A stretch of 64,000 nucleotides of DNA from Bryoerythrophyllum caledonicum (Eukaryota; Streptophyta; Bryopsida; Pottiales; Pottiaceae), in contig OZ020518.1 of the NCBI GenBank assembly GCA_963971425.1, forward strand, positions 11,476,190 through 11,540,189, written 5' to 3'. Each line of letters opens with the position of its first letter. Position 1 is the stretch's first letter. Shown piece after piece: positions 63,590 to 64,000 of the stretch. The notes below the pieces were generated by a model. It ran no database searches. It was not told where the DNA came from and saw nothing but the letters and a program-made list of their open reading frames with translations. A program made the position numbers and the translations under genes.

Positions 63590-64000
63590 AAACAAATAAA
63601 ATTTTCAAAAAAATTAATCGTGAATTGACAATTTTTGAACCTCCACTCCTTGCATACTTGTTTTGAATATGCTACACCCCTTCTCTACCTCTAAAAAATT
63701 TTGTACATGGAACTAACATTATGCTCAACACAATGGTAAAAGATTTAGACCTTGTGTAGTGCAAAAATTTAGTACCAAGTGAAGTCAAAGTCTGCTGATC
63801 CACTCAACGCCAGGAAGAAAATAAACCATTTTCTTAACTTCAAACATTAAAATCTTTCAATCCGTGCGGTCAAAGTGTATGAAATTTTGTGAGTGTGTTA
63901 TTTAGTAAGTCTTAATGGAGATCCTACGGTAAAAAGGATAAATACAAGGTTTTATTTTCTTCCTTACTCATTGCACTAGCATCAACAATTTTAAAGTGTT
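63590..64000 (-). repeat. dispersed repeat, part B (copy 3), running off the window
   Basis: Reverse complement matches 28075-28480 and, more weakly, 56150-56500. Here part A and part B lie next to each other, whereas they are 2.7 kb apart at 28-31 kb and in different relative orientation. Confidence 0.6.

Overview
The window looks like nuclear DNA of a land plant or close streptophyte relative, probably a seedless lineage. It has GT-AG introns, one intact plant-type ferric-chelate reductase gene, a Ty1/copia element, Mutator-like DNA transposon biology, and scattered interstitial motifs of the plant telomere repeat (TTTAGGG). The seedless guess is inference: several repeated gene families here resemble ones I recall from bryophyte, lycophyte and fern annotations. 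Apart from the reductase at the right end, almost everything is mobile or decayed mobile DNA.

Left part (1-31.5 kb). A partial gene with three exact 47-codon repeats runs off the left edge. A G-rich satellite follows, then remnants of a nuclease-like gene and of a RING-finger gene. Two relics of one transposon-like family (HTHxxID motif) lie at 5.0-5.8 kb and 8.5-13.3 kb. Three more decayed multi-copy genes lie on the minus strand (17.7-19.6, 21.5-23.4 and 25.3-26.8 kb). The 8.5-13.3 kb relic is split by a 2.4-kb element with TGTCGTG...CACGACA ends and a 4-bp target duplication. I find four members of that element family in the window (9.8, 14.5, 39.6 and 49.7 kb); three carry a related ~143-codon reading frame.

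Centre (31.5-55.4 kb). A minus-strand Ty1/copia element is cut in its reverse transcriptase by a 20,744-bp insertion (31610-52353). The insertion is flanked by a perfect 9-bp duplication (CTCACCCGT), and the copia frame resumes in phase across it. The insertion has matching inverted ends and carries a SWIM-finger transposase gene, so I read it as a giant Mutator-like element (MULE). Its cargo is a multi-exon gene joining a ParB/sulfiredoxin-like domain (DGNHRYEAW) to a DNA N4/N6 methyltransferase-like domain, a small acidic-protein gene, and a two-exon gene. Introns of the first and last cargo genes hold arrays of palindromes built on GTACCCTCTCG/CGAGAGGGTAC; in one array the palindromes lie exactly 140 bp apart. 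Two TGTCGTG elements have landed in the cargo genes, and one has itself received a 793-bp DNA element. The order of events can be read directly: copia, then MULE, then TGTCGTG elements, then the 793-bp element.

Right part (55.4-64 kb). The copia leader, dispersed repeats and a small CACTA-type MITE are followed by the complete six-exon ferric reductase gene (59365-62676), then by more of the dispersed repeat seen at 28-31 kb. Most transposon genes carry in-frame stops or frameshifts and are unlikely to make full proteins in this copy.
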